41,859 bases of DNA from Lysobacteraceae bacterium. Its GTDB lineage: Bacteria; Pseudomonadota; Gammaproteobacteria; Xanthomonadales; Xanthomonadaceae. Each line of letters starts with the position of its first letter. The first letter of the stretch is position 1. Where the stretch lies: positions 1 through 41,859 of the forward strand of contig JANINR010000054.1 in the NCBI GenBank assembly GCA_024508915.1. Reading direction: 5' to 3'. The notes beneath the pieces were generated by a model that was given only the letters and a program-made list of their open reading frames with translations, did no database searches and had not been told where the DNA came from. Both the position numbers and the translations under genes were made by a program. Below are positions 33,268 through 41,143 of the stretch, piece after piece.

Positions 33268-33678
33268 TTGAAACCCCTGCTCGGCTACGGCGCCCTGCTC
33301 GCTGCCGCCGCCGTCGCCCTGCAGTGGCTCGACTACCAGCGCCTCGCCCGCCTGCACTCCGGCGACGTCTACCTGTTCCTCGTGGCTGCGGGCTTCCTGG
33401 CGCTCGGCGTGTTCGTCGGCGCGCGCGCCTTCGCGGCGCCGCCGCCGGCGCCCTTCGACGGCAATCCGCAGGCCCGCGCGGCGCTGGGCCTGAGCGAGCG
33501 CGAGCTCGAGGTGCTGCACGAGCTCGCCGCGGGCCGCGCCAACAAGGAGATCGCGGCGCGCCTCCACGTCTCGCCGAACACGGTCAAGACGCACGTGGCC
33601 AACCTGTTCGCCAAGCTACGCGCGCGCCGCCGCACCGAGGCCATCCGCCGGGCGCGGGAGCTGGGGATCGTGCCGTAA
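33268..33678 (+). CDS. Membrane-anchored LuxR-type transcriptional regulator
   Basis: A 136-residue protein. Two hydrophobic helices near the N terminus (about 4-17 and 32-50) are followed by a Pro-rich linker and a LuxR/GerE helix-turn-helix domain with LSERELEVLHELAAGRANKEIA and VSPNTVKTHVANLFAKL. It should bind DNA while anchored in the inner membrane. There is no receiver domain. The TTG at 33268 gives MKPLLGYGALL, which resembles homologues as I recall them, and has AAAGGA before it; GTG at 33253 is an alternative. The DUF4199 gene follows 106 bp downstream, a frequent pairing. Confidence 0.82.
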   Translation: MKPLLGYGALLAAAAVALQWLDYQRLARLHSGDVYLFLVAAGFLALGVFVGARAFAAPPPAPFDGNPQARAALGLSERELEVLHELAAGRANKEIAARLHVSPNTVKTHVANLFAKLRARRRTEAIRRARELGIVP

Positions 33679-33784
33679 GCTTGCGCCGATCGGGCGAATG
33701 CGCCCGGATCACCCGTTCGGGCGATTGCCCGGCCGGGCGGGGCAGGGGGTAATGGCGTCACCAACCACCACGGGGAGCACCCGC

Positions 33785-34321
33785 ATGCTGCGCACCATCC
33801 TGAAGTACGGGGCCATCGCCGGCGTCGTCGTCGGCGGCTTCATGTTCGCCACGTTCCTGGGCTTCGGTGGCGAGCCGCCGAACCAGTACGCCATGCTGAT
33901 CGGCTACGCGACGATGCTCATCGCGCTCAGCGCGGTGTTCGTGGGCATCAAGCGGCATCGCGACGTGGACCGCGGCGGGGTGATCGGTTTCTGGCCGGCG
34001 CTCGGCGTCGGGCTGGGGATCAGCTTCGTCGCGGGCGTGTTCTACGTGGTCGCGTGGGAGGGCGTGCAGGCGGTGCTGCACATGGACTTCGCCACGTCCT
34101 ACGGCAACGCGATGGTCGAGCAGGCCCGCGCCCGCGGCGCCGGCGCCGACGAAATCGCGCGCATGACCGCGGAGCTGGCCGAGTTCAAGGTGCAGTACGC
34201 CAACCCGCTGTTCCGGCTGCCGATGACCTTCGCCGAGATCTTCCCGGTGGGCGTGCTGGTGTCGCTGGTGTCGGCGGCGCTGCTGCGGAACCCGCGGTTT
34301 CTCCCGGCCCGGCGGGGATAG
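33785..34321 (+). CDS. DUF4199 membrane protein
   Basis: A 178-residue inner-membrane protein with four hydrophobic helices: about 7-25, 36-52, 70-92 and 150-170. A soluble charged loop of about 45 residues (RARGAGADEIARMTAELAEF) lies before the last helix, as in DUF4199 proteins. Function is unknown. The ATG at 33785 follows GGGGAG. It may be part of a unit with the preceding LuxR-type regulator, which is also membrane-bound, but its own leader of about 100 bp leaves room for a separate promoter. Confidence 0.8.
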   Translation: MLRTILKYGAIAGVVVGGFMFATFLGFGGEPPNQYAMLIGYATMLIALSAVFVGIKRHRDVDRGGVIGFWPALGVGLGISFVAGVFYVVAWEGVQAVLHMDFATSYGNAMVEQARARGAGADEIARMTAELAEFKVQYANPLFRLPMTFAEIFPVGVLVSLVSAALLRNPRFLPARRG

Positions 34322-34333
34322 CGGAGGCACGAC

Positions 34334-34362
34334 TTGACAATGCCCAGATTGGGCATTAGTGT
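34334..34362 (+). promoter_or_regulatory. Promoter of the HTH-MNT/HEPN pair
   Basis: TTGACA (34334-34339), a perfect -35, is 17 bp from TAGTGT (34357-34362). Transcription would begin about 34369-34370, at the ATG of the antitoxin. Both halves overlap palindromic operators. Confidence 0.6.
34339..34357. promoter_or_regulatory. Operator palindrome 1 of the toxin-antitoxin promoter
   Basis: AATGCCCA (34339-34346) and TGGGCATT (34350-34357) are perfect 8-bp inverted arms with a 3-bp centre. The site fills the spacer between -35 and -10. It shares the core TGCCC-N5-GGGCA with the second palindrome. Confidence 0.65.
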
Positions 34363-34377
34363 GCCCGATATGGGCAC
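34361..34377. promoter_or_regulatory. Operator palindrome 2 of the toxin-antitoxin promoter
   Basis: GTGCCC (34361-34366) and GGGCAC (34372-34377) are perfect 6-bp arms with a 5-bp centre. Its core TGCCC-N5-GGGCA is the same as in palindrome 1, and the two centres are 21 bp apart, two helix turns. It overlaps the end of the -10 box and the start codon. Confidence 0.6.
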
Positions 34378-35008
34378 GAATTCCGGCAGGAGGGTCAGCG
34401 AGGCGGCGGCGCTCTATGCGAGTGCGAGCTTGTCGGACGCGCTGTTCACCAGGACCCAGCAGCGCGTATTGAGCTTGTTGTTCGGCCAGCCGGGCCGCGC
34501 CTTCAGCGTCAACGAACTGATCCAGGCGACCGGCGCCGGCAGCGGCGCGATCCAGCGCGAGATCGCGCGCCTGTCCGGAAGCGGGCTGCTGTCGATGGAA
34601 CAGGTGGGCAACCAGAAGCGCTATCGCGCCAATCCCGACAGCCCGATCCACGATGAACTGGTCGGGATCGTCGGCAAGACCTTCGGGCTGGCGATGCCGA
34701 TCGGTGAGGCGCTGGCGCCGCTGGCGGATCGCATCGAACTCGCCTTCGTGTATGGATCGGTTGCGAAGCGGAGCGACACTGCAGCCAGCGACATCGACCT
34801 GATGGTTGTTTCGGACAAGCTGACGTACGCCGATGTGGTCTCGGCGCTGCACCCGCTCATCGAGCGCCTGGGGCGGGAGATCAATCCGACCCTTTACTCG
34901 AGGGCCGAATTGCGCAAACGGCGCGAGGCCGGCAATGCCTTCGTCGAACGCGTGCTGGCGCAACCCAAGCTGTGGGTGATCGGAGGCGAAGATGGCCTCG
35001 CCGCTTGA
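34370..35008 (+). CDS. HTH-nucleotidyltransferase antitoxin (MNT type)
   Basis: A 212-residue protein with a winged-helix domain (about 20-90: FTRTQQRVLSLLFGQPG, GAGSGAIQREIARLSGSGLL) and a minimal nucleotidyltransferase domain (about 105-205). The latter has the catalytic pattern VYGSVAKRSDTA followed by SDIDLMVV: Gly129-Ser130 and Asp141/Asp143. In known MNT/HEPN pairs the MNT protein silences the HEPN toxin by adding AMP to it; the HTH part should bind the paired palindromes at the promoter. The ATG at 34370 sits at the predicted transcription start; an ATG at 34340 lies inside the promoter and is unlikely. The HEPN gene overlaps its 3' end by 17 bp. Confidence 0.85.
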   Translation: MGTNSGRRVSEAAALYASASLSDALFTRTQQRVLSLLFGQPGRAFSVNELIQATGAGSGAIQREIARLSGSGLLSMEQVGNQKRYRANPDSPIHDELVGIVGKTFGLAMPIGEALAPLADRIELAFVYGSVAKRSDTAASDIDLMVVSDKLTYADVVSALHPLIERLGREINPTLYSRAELRKRREAGNAFVERVLAQPKLWVIGGEDGLAA

Positions 35009-35405
35009 GAATCTCGCAGGCCCGGGCAAACCGCTGGTTGACGAACCGCATGACGAGGGCCAGTTCCAGGGACTGCTCCGGTCGGGACTCGCGCGTCTCG
35101 AGGACGCGCGCAATGGATCGCTGTCACTCGAGACCCGCTTCGACGTGGTCTACAACGCAGCCCATGCGCTAAGCCTCGCGGCTTTGCGGCGCAAGGGATA
35201 TCGCGCGCGCCATCGTTACATCGTGTTCCAGGTGCTGCCGCACACGCTCGGCCTGGGCCCCGAAGTCTGGCGCGTGCTGGCCAAGGCGCACGACTTGCGC
35301 AATGTCGCTGAGTACGAAGGCGACATGGATGTGGAGGAGCGCCTGGTGCTGGACGTGATTGCTGCGTGCGACGCCGTCGCCTCGGCGCTGGGTGCCGGCG
35401 ACTGA
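34992..35405 (+). CDS. HEPN-domain toxin
   Basis: A 137-residue all-helical protein overlapping the antitoxin gene by 17 bp. Typical HEPN segments are LETRFDVVYNAAHALSLAAL and, later, the catalytic-like LRNVAEYEGD (Arg103, Asn104, Tyr108), the Rx4-6H-type motif with Tyr in place of His. HEPN proteins are RNA-cutting toxins, and a Tyr in this place is the residue that MNT partners modify in described systems. Activity is inferred from family and pairing, not shown. It ends just before a hairpin shared with the convergent lipoprotein gene. Confidence 0.82.
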   Translation: MASPLENLAGPGKPLVDEPHDEGQFQGLLRSGLARLEDARNGSLSLETRFDVVYNAAHALSLAALRRKGYRARHRYIVFQVLPHTLGLGPEVWRVLAKAHDLRNVAEYEGDMDVEERLVLDVIAACDAVASALGAGD

Positions 35406-35414
35406 GTCGAGTTC

Positions 35415-35460
35415 CCAGCCGCGTGCGGGCAGACCGCGTCGCGGCGTCGCTCGCGGCTGG
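35415..35460. terminator. Inverted repeat between HEPN and lipoprotein genes
   Basis: CCAGCCGCG (35415-35423) is the exact complement of CGCGGCTGG (35452-35460), a 9-bp stem across a 28-nt loop. It sits between two convergent stops and may serve both as a terminator; there is no T run. Confidence 0.4.
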
Positions 35461-35465
35461 CGCGG

Positions 35466-35810
35466 TCAGCTGCCGCCCATCAACCCGCCCAGTGCGATCC
35501 CGATCAGGATCAGCACGAGCGCCCCGGCGCCGCCGAAGGCCGCGCCGAAGGTACGCGGCTTGCTGACGGCCTTGACCCGCAGGCTGGCGATTTCGGGCTG
35601 GGTCACGCGGACGCCGTCGCCGGCGAGCGCTTCGGCGGTCACGTCGGTCACGGTGAACTGGAGGGTGCGGCCGTCGGTGGTGACGACCTCGACCCGGTCG
35701 CCGCGTTCGACCTGTCCCTGCAGCCGGGAGAGGTCGTCGTGCGCGACGGGCTGCATCGTCTTGCAGCCCGCGAGCAGCAGCACCAGGCAGAGCAGGCAGA
35801 GCAGGCGCAT
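35466..35810 (-). CDS. Small lipoprotein, 114 aa
   Basis: A 114-residue protein with a lipoprotein signal and lipobox LLLAGC (Cys16), so it should be lipid-anchored in the envelope. The middle is a small beta-rich segment (VERGDRVEVVTTDGRTLQF), and the C-terminal 35 residues hold a Gly/Leu-rich hydrophobic helix ending GLMGGS. It may be anchored at both ends. I recognise no named family. The ATG at 35810 lies about 20 nt from minus-strand TATAGT. Confidence 0.75.
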   Translation of the reverse strand: MRLLCLLCLVLLLAGCKTMQPVAHDDLSRLQGQVERGDRVEVVTTDGRTLQFTVTDVTAEALAGDGVRVTQPEIASLRVKAVSKPRTFGAAFGGAGALVLILIGIALGGLMGGS

Positions 35811-35837
35811 GGCGATCCCTATCCCCCAGGTGGGCCG

Positions 35838-35843
35838 ACTATA
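35838..35843 (-). promoter_or_regulatory. -10 box of the lipoprotein gene
   Basis: Minus-strand TATAGT (five of six consensus bases) predicts transcription from near 35831, leaving about 20 nt of leader. Confidence 0.45.
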
Positions 35844-35861
35844 CCCCCGGGGCGCTCGCGG

Positions 35862-35867
35862 TAGACT
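35862..35867 (+). promoter_or_regulatory. Putative -10 box of the M28 peptidase gene
   Basis: TAGACT (four of six consensus bases) predicts transcription near 35874, with a 21-nt leader that carries GGGGAGAG before the ATG at 35895. Confidence 0.35.
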
Positions 35868-35894
35868 CGACGCCTCAATCGGGGAGAGCGATCG

Positions 35895-37010
35895 ATGTCG
35901 AAATTCCGGGGGTTGCAGGCCGCCTTGCTGGCGGGCGTGTTCGCGGCGGGCGTCGCGGCGTGCGTGGCGGTGGCATCGCAGCCGACCCCGCCGGCAGGCG
36001 AGGTGCTGTCGCCGGCGCAGTCGCAGCTGCTCGGCACGATCTCCCCCGACATCATGCGCGGGCACCTCGCGTTCCTGGCCTCGGATGCGCTGGAAGGCCG
36101 CGGCACGCCCTCGCGCGGGCTCGACATCGCCGCCGAATACATCGCCTCGCAGTTCCGCGCCGCCGGCCTCGAGCCGCTGGGCGACGACGGTTATTTCCAG
36201 ACCGCCGACTGGCGGAAGATTGCGCCGGAGCGCGAGCGCGCGAAGTACGCCGATGCGCCGGAGCCGCTGCTGGTCCGCAACGTGGTCGGCGTGCTGCGCG
36301 GCTCGGATCCCGAGCTGGCGAAGACCTACATCCTGGTCACGGCGCACTACGACCACGTCGGCATCCGGGGCGAGGGCGAGGACCGGATCTTCAACGGCGC
36401 CAACGACGACGGCAGCGGCACGGTTTCGGTGATCGAGCTGGCCCGCGCGTTCGCGGCGCAGAAGGAACGCCCGAAGCGCAGCATCGTGTTCATGACCGTG
36501 TTCGGCGAGGAGCACGGCCTGGTCGGCTCGCGCTATTACGGCAAGCATCCGCTGGTGCCGGTGGCCGATACCGTCGCCAACCTCAACCTCGAACAGGTCG
36601 GCCGCACCGACGACAGCGAGGGGCCGCAGGTCCGGGCCGTCTCCGTGACCGGCGCCGACTACTCCGACGTGGGCGACGTGCTGCGCCACGCCGGCGAGCT
36701 GACCGGCACGCGCGTCATCCGGCATCCGGTCAACAGCGACCGCTATTTCGGCCGCAGCGACAACCAGGCGCTCGCCGACCTGGGCGTCCCGGCGCACACG
36801 CTCAGCGTGGCGTACGCGTATCCCGACTACCACGGCCCGGCCGACACCTGGGACAAGATCGACTACGCGAACATGGCGTCCGTCGACCGCACCGTGGCGC
36901 TGGCGGTCCTGATGATGGCCAACGACGCGGAGGCGCCTCGCTGGAAGGCGGTCAATCCCAAGGCCGCCAAGTACCGCGACGCCGCGCGCAAGCTGCACGC
37001 GCGCGACTGA
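35895..37010 (+). CDS. M28-family metallopeptidase
   Basis: A 371-residue exported zinc aminopeptidase. The N-terminal signal has a possible lipobox AGVAAC (Cys23), so it is periplasmic or lipid-anchored. Two-zinc ligands of the M28 fold are visible in order: TAHYDHVG, NGANDDGSGT, FGEEHGLVG (general base and ligand Glu pair), LNLEQVGR and, near the end, DYHGPADT. It should remove N-terminal residues from peptides in the envelope. The start at 35895 has a good GGGGAGAG site. The beta-lactamase gene begins 14 bp after its stop, so the two may be co-transcribed. Confidence 0.92.
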   Translation: MSKFRGLQAALLAGVFAAGVAACVAVASQPTPPAGEVLSPAQSQLLGTISPDIMRGHLAFLASDALEGRGTPSRGLDIAAEYIASQFRAAGLEPLGDDGYFQTADWRKIAPERERAKYADAPEPLLVRNVVGVLRGSDPELAKTYILVTAHYDHVGIRGEGEDRIFNGANDDGSGTVSVIELARAFAAQKERPKRSIVFMTVFGEEHGLVGSRYYGKHPLVPVADTVANLNLEQVGRTDDSEGPQVRAVSVTGADYSDVGDVLRHAGELTGTRVIRHPVNSDRYFGRSDNQALADLGVPAHTLSVAYAYPDYHGPADTWDKIDYANMASVDRTVALAVLMMANDAEAPRWKAVNPKAAKYRDAARKLHARD

Positions 37011-37024
37011 GCCTGGGAAACCCC

Positions 37025-37957
37025 ATGCAACGCCGCACTTTCCTGCAGGGTTCGCTGGCCGCGGGCGTCCTGCTCGCCACGCGCCCGCTCCGGGCCGCCG
37101 CGGGCATGACCCAGGTGCAGCCGGGGCATCCGCTCGCGCGGCTCGCGGCGCTGCAGGAAGCGCATGGCGGGCGGCTCGGCGTCAGCATCCTCGACACCGC
37201 GACCGGGCGCCGCGTCGACCATCGCGGCGAGGAACGCTTCCCGATGTGCAGCACGTTCAAGGCGCTGGCGGTCGCAGGCGTGCTGTCGCGCGTCGACCGC
37301 GGCGAGCTCGACCTCGCGCGCCGCATCCGGTTCGCGAAATCGGATCTCGTGTCCTATTCGCCGGTCACCGAAAAACGCCTGGGCGGGGCGGGCATGACGC
37401 TGGCCGAGGTCTGCGAAGCCGCGATCACGCTGAGCGACAACACCGCCGGCAACCTGCTGCTCGACGCGCTGGGCGGCCCGAAGGGCTGGACGGCCTACGC
37501 GCGTTCGCTGGGCGACGGCATCAGCCGCCTCGACCGCCGCGAGACGATCCTCAACGAAGCCGTCCCCGGCGATCCGCGCGACACCACGACGCCCTCGGCG
37601 ATGCTGCGCGACCTCCAGGCGGTGCTGCTGGGCGATGCGTTGTCGGCATCCTCGCGCGCGCAGCTGGGCGCGTGGCTCGAAGCCACGAAGACCGGCGACA
37701 AGCGCCTGCGCGCCGGGTTCCCGCACGGTTGGCGCGTCGGCGACAAGACCGGCACTTCCGACAACGGCGTGTTCAACGACGTCGCCATCGCGTGGCCGCC
37801 CAGTCGCGCGCCGTTGCTGGTGACCGCCTATTACGCCGAGACGAAGGCCGACGGCGACACCGCCAGCGCCGTCATCGCCGAAGTGGGGCGCATCGCCGCT
37901 TCGCTCGTCGAGCCGCCCGCATTGTCCGCGCCAATCGCGCCGCCGCCGTCGCGCTGA
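37025..37957 (+). CDS. Class A beta-lactamase, L2-like, Tat-exported
   Basis: A 310-residue serine beta-lactamase with all class A motifs: CSTFK (Ser76, Lys79, equal to Ser70-Lys73), SDN at 137-139, ETILN with Glu173 (Glu166), and KTG at 241-243. The N terminus QRRTFLQG is a twin-arginine signal, as in the L2 enzyme of Stenotrophomonas, which it resembles along RLGVSILDTATGRR and GDPRDTTTPSAM. A Cys precedes the active Ser, as in some carbapenemases, but no Cys follows the KTG motif. It should hydrolyse penicillins and cephalosporins in the periplasm; its spectrum cannot be read from sequence. No AmpR-type regulator lies beside it. Confidence 0.93.
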   Translation: MQRRTFLQGSLAAGVLLATRPLRAAAGMTQVQPGHPLARLAALQEAHGGRLGVSILDTATGRRVDHRGEERFPMCSTFKALAVAGVLSRVDRGELDLARRIRFAKSDLVSYSPVTEKRLGGAGMTLAEVCEAAITLSDNTAGNLLLDALGGPKGWTAYARSLGDGISRLDRRETILNEAVPGDPRDTTTPSAMLRDLQAVLLGDALSASSRAQLGAWLEATKTGDKRLRAGFPHGWRVGDKTGTSDNGVFNDVAIAWPPSRAPLLVTAYYAETKADGDTASAVIAEVGRIAASLVEPPALSAPIAPPPSR

Positions 37958-37986
37958 ACACATCGACTCTCCCGCAGGAACTCCCC

Positions 37987-38661
37987 ATGAAGCTCTACTA
38001 CCACCCCGCCTCCACCGTCAGCCGCATGGTGATGCTGTTCGCCGCGCACGAGGGCATCGCGCTCGACTACGTGCTGGTCGACCTGATGACCGGCGCGCAC
38101 CACGCGCCCGAGTACAAGGCCGTCAACCCCAATGCACTGGTGCCGGTGCTGGACGACGGCGGCTTCGTGCTCACCGAGAGCGCGGCGATCCTCCGCTACC
38201 TCGCCGGCAAGACCGGATCGAAGGCGTATCCGGCCGACCTCCGGGCGCGTGCGCGCGTGGACGAGGCGATGGCCTGGTTCTACGGCAACTACTACAAGGA
38301 TTTCGGCTACGGGCTGGTCTATCCCCAGCTGTTCCCGCACCACAGGCGCCGCACCGACGAGGCGCATGCGGCCACCATCGAGTGGGGGCGCGAGAAGACC
38401 CAGCGCTGGCTGGGCGTGCTCGACGCGCACTTCCTCGGCCGCGGAAACGCCTTCCTCTGCGGCGATGACGTGACGCTCGCCGATTACGTCGGCGTCGAGA
38501 TGCTGGTGATGGGCGAGCTCGTCGGCTGCACCTTCGCCGACTTCCCGAACATCCGCGCCTGGATCGGCCGCATGAAGGCGCTGCCGCACTGGGCCGAGGT
38601 GCACGCCGCGCATGACGGCTTCGTCGCGTCGCTGGCCGGCAAGGAATTCGTCGGCGTCTGA
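37987..38661 (+). CDS. Glutathione S-transferase family protein
   Basis: A 224-residue two-domain GST: thioredoxin-like part (about 1-80: MKLYYHPASTVSRMV, NPNALVPVLDDGG, LTESAAILRYLA, with the cis-Pro and the Glu-Ser pair for glutathione) and an all-helical C-terminal part with DDVTLADYVGVEML. The active Ser/Thr is probably in HPASTVS; the theta-type pattern is likely. It conjugates or reduces electrophiles with glutathione in the cytoplasm. The ATG lies 29 bp after the beta-lactamase stop. The substrate is unknown. Confidence 0.92.
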   Translation: MKLYYHPASTVSRMVMLFAAHEGIALDYVLVDLMTGAHHAPEYKAVNPNALVPVLDDGGFVLTESAAILRYLAGKTGSKAYPADLRARARVDEAMAWFYGNYYKDFGYGLVYPQLFPHHRRRTDEAHAATIEWGREKTQRWLGVLDAHFLGRGNAFLCGDDVTLADYVGVEMLVMGELVGCTFADFPNIRAWIGRMKALPHWAEVHAAHDGFVASLAGKEFVGV

Positions 38662-38696
38662 ACGACGCGCATGCCCTCCAGCCCAGGCGAACGTCC

Positions 38697-39173
38697 ATGA
38701 CGAAGCAGCACGACTACACCGCCCGGATCGCCTGGACCGGCAATCGCGGCACCGGCACGAGCGCCTACAGGGCCTACGATCGCACCTGGGACATCGCCAC
38801 CGCGGGAAAGCCCGTGGTGCATTGCTCCAACGATCCGCTGCTCGGCGGCGATCCCTCGCGGCACAACCCCGAGGACCTGCTGCTGTCGTCGCTCGCGGCC
38901 TGCCACATGCTCTGGTACCTGCACCTGGCCAGCAACGCCGGCCTCGTGGTGCTGTCGTACGAGGACGAGCCGCTCGGCGTCGGCGAGAACGAACCGTCCG
39001 GCGCCGGACGGTTCCTGCGTGCCGTGCTGCGCCCGCGCATCCGCCTCGCCTCCGGCAGCGACCTGGGCGTGGCGGACGCCATCCACGCGAAGATCCACGC
39101 GGTCTGCTTCATCGCGCGCTCGGTGAATTTCCCCGTGTCGTACGAGGCCAGCTACGAGGTCGCCGAAGGCTGA
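38697..39173 (+). CDS. OsmC-family peroxide-reductase-like protein
   Basis: A 158-residue protein of the OsmC/Ohr superfamily. The N-terminal beta part has ARIAWTGNRGTGTSAYRAYDR; the central part has NPEDLLLSSLAACHMLWYLHLAS, with the usual peroxidatic Cys in AACH; a second Cys lies in HAVCFIARSVNFPV. In the family these two Cys residues reduce organic hydroperoxides. It sits 35 bp after the GST gene, so the two may form a small detoxification unit. The sub-family (OsmC, Ohr, YhfA-type) is not clear. Confidence 0.9.
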   Translation: MTKQHDYTARIAWTGNRGTGTSAYRAYDRTWDIATAGKPVVHCSNDPLLGGDPSRHNPEDLLLSSLAACHMLWYLHLASNAGLVVLSYEDEPLGVGENEPSGAGRFLRAVLRPRIRLASGSDLGVADAIHAKIHAVCFIARSVNFPVSYEASYEVAEG

Positions 39174-39174
39174 A

Positions 39175-39192
39175 CCGCGGCGGCAGCCGCGG
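39175..39192. terminator. Hairpin between OsmC and ABC exporter genes
   Basis: CCGCGGC (39175-39181) and GCCGCGG (39186-39192) form a 7-bp G-C stem with a GGCA loop right after the OsmC stop, between two convergent genes. No T run follows. Confidence 0.4.
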
Positions 39193-39210
39193 CGCGGTCG
39201 CAACGGCCGA

Positions 39211-39945
39211 TCAAGCCTGCGTGGCGCGACGGGTCTCGTCCGCGACGATGCGCCCGTCGACGAGCGAGATCGTGCGGTCGCAGGTCTCCGACAGGCGCGG
39301 GTCGTGCGTGACCACCAGCACCGCGCAGCCGTGTTCGCGGTTGAAGCGCCGCAGCAGCCCGAACACTTCCGCCGCGGTCTTCGTGTCGAGGTTGCCGGTG
39401 GGCTCGTCGGCGAGTAGCAGCGCGGGCCGGGTCACCAGCGCGCGCGCGATCGCGACGCGCTGCTGCTGCCCGCCCGACAGCTGGTCGGGCGGCGTGCCGG
39501 CGAACTTCTCCAGGCCGACCTCGGCGAGCAGGCTGCGCGCGAAGTCGACGGCCTCCGGGGCGGGCTTGCCGTGCGCCACCATCAGCGGCATCAGCACGTT
39601 CTCCAGCGCGGTGAACGCGGTGATCAGGTGGTGGAACTGGAACACGAAGCCGATGCTGCGCCCGCGCAGCGAGGTGCGCGACTCGTCGTCCATGGCGCGC
39701 GTCGGCTGTCCCAGGAGGTAGAGCTCGCCGCCGCTGGGCGAATCGAGCAGGCCGATGAGGTTGAGCAGCGTGCTCTTGCCCGAACCCGACGGCCCGACCA
39801 GCGCCGCGAAATCGGCGGCATCCAGGCGCAGGTCGATGCCGTGCAGCACCTCGATTTCATTCGGGCGGCCGACGTTGTAGGACTTGCGCAGCCCCTCCAG
39901 GCGCAGCACCTCGCGCGGCTGCGGTGCCTCCCGCGGCTCAGGCAT
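39211..39945 (-). CDS. ABC transporter ATPase (MacB/LolD type)
   Basis: A 244-residue ATPase with Walker [12 protein letters not shown], signature [16 protein letters not shown], Walker [13 protein letters not shown] and the His switch [10 protein letters not shown]. The N-terminal [16 protein letters not shown] and the spacing are of the MacB/LolD/FtsE group. It pairs with the FtsX-like permease gene, whose stop lies inside its first codons (8-bp overlap), and with the adaptor protein upstream. Together they look like a tripartite efflux or lipoprotein-release pump. The substrate is not visible. Confidence 0.93.
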   Translation of the reverse strand: MPEPREAPQPREVLRLEGLRKSYNVGRPNEIEVLHGIDLRLDAADFAALVGPSGSGKSTLLNLIGLLDSPSGGELYLLGQPTRAMDDESRTSLRGRSIGFVFQFHHLITAFTALENVLMPLMVAHGKPAPEAVDFARSLLAEVGLEKFAGTPPDQLSGGQQQRVAIARALVTRPALLLADEPTGNLDTKTAAEVFGLLRRFNREHGCAVLVVTHDPRLSETCDRTISLVDGRIVADETRRATQA

Positions 39946-41140
39946 GCCGGATCGCCTCCACCGGATCGAGGCGCGACGCGCGCGAGGCCGGCACCGCGGC
40001 GGCGCCGACGCCGGCCACCGTCGCCAGCGCCATTGCCGCCGGGATCAGCGCCAGCGGCATCGGGATGTAGAACAGCCGCGGCCCGAACGTGTTGAACGCG
40101 CCGACCAGTCCCCAGCCCGCCAGCGCCCCGACCGCCGAGCCGGCGAGCCCGAGCACCGCGCCCTGCACGAGGAACACCCGCAGCATCTGCGCCCGGCGCG
40201 TGCCCATCGCGCGCAGGATGCCGATCTCGCGCGTGCGCTGGGTGACGCTCACCGCGAGCACGCTGGCGATCCCCAGCGCCACCGACATCGCCACGAACAG
40301 GCTGATCATGCGCGTGGACAGGCTCTGCGAGCTGAGCGCGTTCATCAGCTGCGCGTTGGTCTCCATCCAGCTCTCGGCGCGCAGGCCGGTCAGCGCGTGG
40401 ATGCGCGCGGCCGCGGCGTCGGCGGCGAACACGTCGTCGACGGTCACGTCGATGACGGTGACACCGCCGGGCAGGGCGAGCAGCGACTGCGCCTGCTTCA
40501 GGCCGAGGTACACGTAGCGCTCGTCGAGCTCGCGCACGCCGAGCTGGAAGACGCCGGCGACATTGACCACGGCCTCGCGCCCGCCGCCGGCGTCGAGCCG
40601 CAGCTTGCCGCCGGTGCGCAGGCCCAGGTCCTCGGCGAGCTGGCTGCCGATCACCGCGTTGCCGGAGTCGATGTCGAGGCGCCCGGCGACCATGCTGTCG
40701 CCGAGCGGGATCACGCGCAGGTAGCGCGGCAGGTCCACGCCGACGAGCGCGACGGATTTCACGGCCTCGCCGCGCCGGCCGAAGGCGGGGCCGGAGACCA
40801 CCGGCGACACGGCGGCCACGCCCGGCAGCGTGTCGAGCAGGTCGCGGACCCGCGGCCAGTTGTCGACCGTGCGCAGCACCTGCGCGCGCGGATCCTCGAG
40901 CAGCAGTTGCCGCGTGCCGCGAGGCGGCGGCGCGATGCGGTTCGCCTCGCGCGGCGCCTGCACGCGCACGTGCGCCTGCGTGCCCAGGGTGCGCGCGATG
41001 ATGTTCTTCTGCAGCCCCGAGATCAGCGCGGTGACGAACACGATCACCGCCACGCCCACCGCGATCCCGAACAGGATCAGCAGCGTCTGCCCGCGGCCTT
41101 GGCGCAGGAAGCGCATGGCGATGGTGGCCTCGATCCACAT
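39938..41140 (-). CDS. FtsX-like ABC transporter permease (MacB/LolC type)
   Basis: A 400-residue permease with the MacB-type plan: one N-terminal helix (about 20-43, [19 protein letters not shown]), a large periplasmic domain (about 45-270), then three C-terminal helices (about 280-310, 335-355 and 365-385) ending in [13 protein letters not shown], a standard FtsX tail. It works with the ATPase and the membrane-fusion protein. It starts 3 bp after the adaptor stop, so all three genes form one operon. LolC/E-like release and MacB-like efflux cannot be told apart; the adaptor favours efflux. Confidence 0.92.
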   Translation of the reverse strand: MWIEATIAMRFLRQGRGQTLLILFGIAVGVAVIVFVTALISGLQKNIIARTLGTQAHVRVQAPREANRIAPPPRGTRQLLLEDPRAQVLRTVDNWPRVRDLLDTLPGVAAVSPVVSGPAFGRRGEAVKSVALVGVDLPRYLRVIPLGDSMVAGRLDIDSGNAVIGSQLAEDLGLRTGGKLRLDAGGGREAVVNVAGVFQLGVRELDERYVYLGLKQAQSLLALPGGVTVIDVTVDDVFAADAAAARIHALTGLRAESWMETNAQLMNALSSQSLSTRMISLFVAMSVALGIASVLAVSVTQRTREIGILRAMGTRRAQMLRVFLVQGAVLGLAGSAVGALAGWGLVGAFNTFGPRLFYIPMPLALIPAAMALATVAGVGAAAVPASRASRLDPVEAIRHA

Positions 41141-41143
41141 CGC

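Noticed and set aside
32531-33268. 245-codon frame on the minus strand at the island edge
   Set aside because: It overlaps the end of the DUF262 gene, has an unnatural Arg/His/Pro-rich product and no ribosome-binding site. The plus-strand 110-residue frame is more convincing.
34340-34369. Antitoxin start at the ATG at 34340
   Set aside because: That ATG lies between the -35 and -10 boxes, so a transcript from this promoter would not include it.
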